Shown here: positions 7,886 through 10,186 of the stretch, in pieces | How positions within the stretch are numbered: position 1 is the stretch's first letter | How the letters are laid out: each line of letters opens with the position of its first letter | Source: Pseudomonadales bacterium | Lineage (GTDB): Bacteria > Pseudomonadota > Gammaproteobacteria > Pseudomonadales > DC-out160 | Assembly (NCBI GenBank): GCA_016765265.1 | Contig: JAESQG010000243.1 | Span: forward strand, 2,398-12,583 | Direction of reading: 5' to 3' | DNA: 10,186 bases | Notes under the pieces: generated by a model | What the model saw: only the letters and a program-made list of their open reading frames with translations | The model's database searches: none | Told to the model about the DNA's origin: nothing | Program-made: the position numbers and the translations under genes

Positions 7886-8656
7886 TTATTGTGCTGAATA
7901 GGTCTGAGCTAATTTAGACAAGGGCCTTTTGAGTAAAGACAGAGGAGTATCACCAAGAAAAGTCAACGCGCCACTAGTGCTATCCACAGTGATCACATCC
8001 ACCAATTGACGTGAATTAACTTCATACATCCAAATAGACAATCCAGCTTTATCCATCGGATTAGCAAAGTTCCAATCACAGGCTGTTAAGGTCTGAGTCG
8101 CTGATATCTCCCGTGGCGTTTCTACGACAACCGTTTCTTGTTTACATTCACCTTTCTTTAACAGGCCCATATCCTGCCATTCCCGCACATGGGCATAAAG
8201 CAAGAAGTTCATCTGTTGCTCTTTAGCAAACCGAAGTGCCTCTTCAACAGACATTTGAATTTTCCCTGATCTCACGTGAGCAAAATGAGCAGCAAAGGCC
8301 GTGGTCTGTACTTCCATCAACTTTTTAGATTTATTCTCGACAGCTTCGGCATCCTCCTCCATTTGTATCCCAGATTTAGGCATTGGTATATAAATATTGG
8401 ACGCAATAGGAATAACAAAATGTCGATTTCGCGTAATCACGTATCCATCACTAAGTAGCGGTACCGTCATACTTCGTAGGTTGGGATGCAAAGAATTTGC
8501 ATCGGAATAAATACACGCGGATACGCTAGCGGCCGTTACCAGCAAAAAAATGAATCGATTGATAATTGAAAACCTATCACCAAAAACTAGGGAACCTAAC
8601 ACAATTACACTCTCCATCTTCATCTTCGTCGTCATTTTCATCGACACTGCACGCAC
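7886..8656 (-). CDS. Probable DUF4823-type lipoprotein
   Basis: A 256-residue reading frame encoding a likely outer-membrane lipoprotein of unknown function. A hydrophobic segment (about 33-47) ends in a lipobox, VSAC, with Cys48 as the expected lipid-modified residue. The mature part resembles DUF4823 lipoproteins by memory of family pattern: a helix rich in Ala, an LLYAHVREWQD strand (152-162), and a C-terminal block with MYEVNSRQLVDVITVDS (210-226) followed by GDTPLSLL. Between them, about 165-200 is an apparent insertion with Cys171 and Cys193, which could form a disulfide. The 48-residue leader of the longest frame (GTG at 8656) is too long for a normal signal peptide; a GTG at 8602 with GGAG nine bases upstream would give a 30-residue leader and a 238-residue protein. 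ATG codons at 8641, 8635, 8623 and 8617 are other options. It lies between tetR and the kinase gene, same strand, with sizeable gaps on both sides. Confidence 0.75.
   Translation of the reverse strand: MRAVSMKMTTKMKMESVIVLGSLVFGDRFSIINRFIFLLVTAASVSACIYSDANSLHPNLRSMTVPLLSDGYVITRNRHFVIPIASNIYIPMPKSGIQMEEDAEAVENKSKKLMEVQTTAFAAHFAHVRSGKIQMSVEEALRFAKEQQMNFLLYAHVREWQDMGLLKKGECKQETVVVETPREISATQTLTACDWNFANPMDKAGLSIWMYEVNSRQLVDVITVDSTSGALTFLGDTPLSLLKRPLSKLAQTYSAQ
8600..8615 (-). promoter_or_regulatory. Candidate ribosome binding site and alternative GTG start of the lipoprotein
   Basis: On the minus strand GGAG (8615-8612) stands nine bases before a GTG (8602-8600). Starting here shortens the segment before the lipobox Cys from 47 to 29 residues, closer to normal lipoprotein signal length. 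None of the upstream in-frame start codons has a comparably spaced GGAG-type site. Confidence 0.4.
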
Positions 8657-8717
8657 AAGCTCAGCGACACGCCTTATTTACCTTATCCCCAACCTTATTC
8701 CACTTCAGTTCATAAAG

Positions 8718-8733
8718 CGGCACTATCTTGCCG
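8718..8733 (-). terminator. Weak candidate terminator downstream of tetR
   Basis: On the minus strand CGGCA-AGATAG-TGCCG can form a 5-base stem with a 6-base loop, followed by CTTTAT. It lies about 97 bases past the tetR stop and before the lipoprotein gene. Stem and T-run are both short, so termination strength is doubtful. Confidence 0.2.
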
Positions 8734-8829
8734 GCTCTTGGGCACCAATGGTCTTTAAATATCTAAGCAATTAACGCACCGATTCTCCCTACCTCCTCTC
8801 TCGAAAGGCAATCACCATTGTTTTAACCG

Positions 8830-9483
8830 CTATTCGGTAGAGTTACCATCCTTACGAACTACCTGACCCCGATTACCCATCCTCACACCAAGGTCCATCA
8901 AAAAACTAAAAAATTCCTCTTTGTCTTCAATTCGCTGTTTATAAAAATCTGAATGGTAAAGTGCGACCGCTCCATGTACCAATGCCCAAGCAGAACAAAT
9001 ATGGAAATATGCGGGCACATCTTCTAACTTTCCTTCATCAATCCTGGCAGTGATAATGGCTTCCAGCTTACGCAAATTGGCATCTCGAATATCATGCAAA
9101 GTTGTCATTAATTCAGGATGCGCATTTTCTACTAAACACTTGGCCTCCAAGCGATCAAATAAGGCATAGCGTACCGGATCCTCCATCCTAAATCGGAAAT
9201 ACTCTCGCGCCAGCTTATCTTTATCATCTGTCTCTTTCAGATCACCAAACAATAAGGCGAGTTCCTCCTCATAACGGATCATCAACCTAAGGTAAATTTC
9301 ATTTTTTGATACAAAATGCTTATATATGGTCCCTTTACCAATGCCGACTTTATCCGCAATCATTTCAACGGTAACTTTGTCTTCGCTCTTCTCCAAAAAC
9401 AGCTCCAAAGCACAGCGTAGAATCTCCTCCTCTCGGTGACGAAATTCTTTGGCTTTTTGACTAGCTTTGTCGAAGTCTGTCAT
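8830..9483 (-). CDS. TetR/AcrR-family transcriptional repressor
   Basis: A 217-residue DNA-binding regulator of normal family length. The N-terminal domain (about 18-64) carries the TetR helix-turn-helix: TVEMIADKVGIGKGTIYKHF at 38-57, then SKNEIYLRLM. The rest (about 65-205) is helical and variable, as in the ligand-binding and dimerisation domain of this family; the inducer cannot be read from sequence. The ATG start is well supported by AAGGGAG (9490-9496) six bases upstream. A perfect inverted repeat lies immediately upstream of that site (9500-9517), which suggests autorepression. The gene is divergent from a class V aminotransferase gene 262 bases away, a common arrangement for a TetR regulator and its target, but the lipoprotein gene downstream is an alternative target. 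Confidence 0.95.
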   Translation of the reverse strand: MTDFDKASQKAKEFRHREEEILRCALELFLEKSEDKVTVEMIADKVGIGKGTIYKHFVSKNEIYLRLMIRYEEELALLFGDLKETDDKDKLAREYFRFRMEDPVRYALFDRLEAKCLVENAHPELMTTLHDIRDANLRKLEAIITARIDEGKLEDVPAYFHICSAWALVHGAVALYHSDFYKQRIEDKEEFFSFLMDLGVRMGNRGQVVRKDGNSTE

Positions 9484-9499
9484 CAGAAACTCCCTTTTG

Positions 9500-9517
9500 A
9501 TAATTTATTCAAATTAT
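9500..9517. promoter_or_regulatory. Candidate TetR operator
   Basis: ATAATTT-ATTC-AAATTAT is an 18-base perfect inverted repeat with 7-base arms, 16 bases upstream of the tetR start codon and directly next to its Shine-Dalgarno. Size and symmetry suit a TetR dimer. All arm bases are A or T, which raises the chance of coincidence. Confidence 0.45.
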
Positions 9518-9646
9518 TTTCCGCGCCATTATGCTTAATTCTGGCCCACTTTCCCATATTTAAAAGCTAGCTAGACAATATAGGCCGTATTCTTTATTGA
9601 TTATGTTCTTTATATACTAGATGTTTTGTCGTCGATGGTCCTATTT

Positions 9647-9675
9647 TCGACTCTATAGGGTTTCTAGATTAAAAT
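9647..9675 (+). promoter_or_regulatory. Candidate sigma-70-type promoter for the aminotransferase
   Basis: TCGACT (9647-9652, 4 of 6 to TTGACA) and TAAAAT (9670-9675, 5 of 6 to TATAAT) are separated by exactly 17 bases, ending 70 bases before the aminotransferase ATG. Spacing and -10 are good, the -35 is moderate. The 262-base divergent region also holds an AGCTAGCT/CTAGCTAG palindrome (9565-9574) of unknown role. Confidence 0.35.
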
Positions 9676-9745
9676 AACTCAACCACAGGAGTGTGATAAA
9701 AGCACTTTTCCAAAACCCCTTTTTGATTTAATACAGAAGACACAA

Positions 9746-10186
9746 ATGGCCACTACCAGTACAGACCTTCTCCACGAATTTCCACAAGAGGAAAGTAATA
9801 TTTACCTCAATCATGCTGCTGTCTCACCTTGGCCGAAGCGAACTCAAGTTGCGTTGCAAATGTTTGCTGAAGAAAATGTCAGCGTTGGGGCGAGCTATTA
9901 TTCAAAGTGGCTAATCAAGGAAAATGAATTACGCTCTCAACTTGCTAAAATAATCAACGCCCCAAGTGAAGATGATATTGCATTATTAAAAAGCACCTCA
10001 GAGGGGCTCTCCGTTATCGCTTACGGCATAGACTGGCGAGTGGGCGACAACCTTGTTATCAGTAATCACGAATTCCCATCCAACCGAATTGTTTGGGAGT
10101 CTCTGCGAGGAAAAGGAGTAGAGGTTCGAGTCGCTAACTTAAATGAAGAATTAAATGGCATAACACCAGAACAGGCCATAATCGAA
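9746..10186 (+). CDS. Class V aminotransferase (PLP-dependent), N-terminal part
   Basis: The first 147 codons of a gene that runs off the window end with no stop. It resembles the class V aminotransferase family (cysteine desulfurase, kynureninase and epimerase-like enzymes; fold type I, PLP-dependent). Visible signatures are YLNHAAVSPWP (20-30), the PLP-phosphate-binding STSEGLS (83-89) and SNHEFPSN (106-113). The PLP-binding Lys and the residues that fix the reaction are beyond the window, so the substrate cannot be stated. The ATG is the only usable start: the frame upstream is open to 9668 but contains no ATG, GTG or TTG. AGAAGA five bases upstream is a weak ribosome binding site. It is divergent from tetR and could be its target. 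A role in selenium or sulfur metabolism alongside selD is possible for this family but has no direct support here. Confidence 0.9.
   Translation, partial: MATTSTDLLHEFPQEESNIYLNHAAVSPWPKRTQVALQMFAEENVSVGASYYSKWLIKENELRSQLAKIINAPSEDDIALLKSTSEGLSVIAYGIDWRVGDNLVISNHEFPSNRIVWESLRGKGVEVRVANLNEELNGITPEQAIIE

Noticed and set aside
8550..8774. Plus-strand 74-codon open frame with a hydrophobic stretch
   Set aside because: It is antisense to the lipoprotein signal region; its hydrophobic character follows from the AT-rich complement. No domain or convincing start signal.
9687..9731. Leader peptide (GTG, 12 codons) ahead of the aminotransferase
   Set aside because: The AGGAG is only one base from the GTG, too close for initiation, and the peptide shows no attenuator-like codon run.
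1..10186. A selenium module formed by selD and the class V aminotransferase (selenocysteine lyase-like)
   Set aside because: The two genes are over 9 kb apart, separated by five unrelated opposite-strand genes, and the aminotransferase residues that define substrate are outside the window.

Overview
The window looks like ordinary chromosome from a Gram-negative bacterium, most likely a gammaproteobacterium. The evidence is a selD gene, a DUF1285 protein, a DUF4823-like lipoprotein with a lipobox, and two BarA-style hybrid sensor kinases. Base composition is slightly AT-rich. I cannot place it below class with confidence; a marine or Pseudomonas-related lineage is a guess from the mix of families. 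I see no tRNA, rRNA, CRISPR array, insertion sequence or integration scar.

Layout. (1) Bases 1-384, plus strand: the C-terminal third of selD (selenophosphate synthetase), cut by the window edge. It runs tail-to-tail into the next gene with a 29-base gap. (2) Bases 414-4139, minus strand: a 1241-residue hybrid sensor kinase (periplasmic Cache-like sensor, HAMP, PAS, HisKA, ATPase, two intact receivers, HPt). (3) Bases 4140-4448: a 309-base gap without a gene, holding a bulged inverted repeat and a Fur-box-like sequence. (4) Bases 4449-5105, minus strand: a DUF1285 protein with an unclear start. (5) Bases 5155-7623, minus strand: a second, 822-residue hybrid kinase (CHASE8 sensor, HAMP, HisKA, ATPase, a degenerate receiver, an intact receiver, no HPt). 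(6) Bases 7886-8656, minus strand: a probable DUF4823-type outer-membrane lipoprotein. (7) Bases 8830-9483, minus strand: a TetR-family repressor. (8) Base 9746 to the end, plus strand: the N-terminal 147 residues of a class V aminotransferase, divergent from tetR.

How they may work together. The five complete genes between selD and the aminotransferase all lie on the minus strand, but gaps of 173-309 bases suggest several transcription units. Only the 822-residue kinase and the DUF1285 gene (49-base gap) look like a likely operon. The two kinases share the same catalytic layout, but only the 1241-residue one carries an HPt domain, and no output response regulator is present. The signal must therefore leave the window through an unlinked regulator, and the orphan-like kinase needs an HPt from elsewhere, possibly its neighbour's. 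TetR probably represses itself and perhaps the divergent aminotransferase gene; a perfect 7-4-7 inverted repeat sits next to the tetR ribosome binding site. Nothing here amounts to a clearly new system. The most interesting points are the degenerate receiver, the unequal HPt content of the kinase pair, and the unknown-function DUF1285 gene between the kinases.
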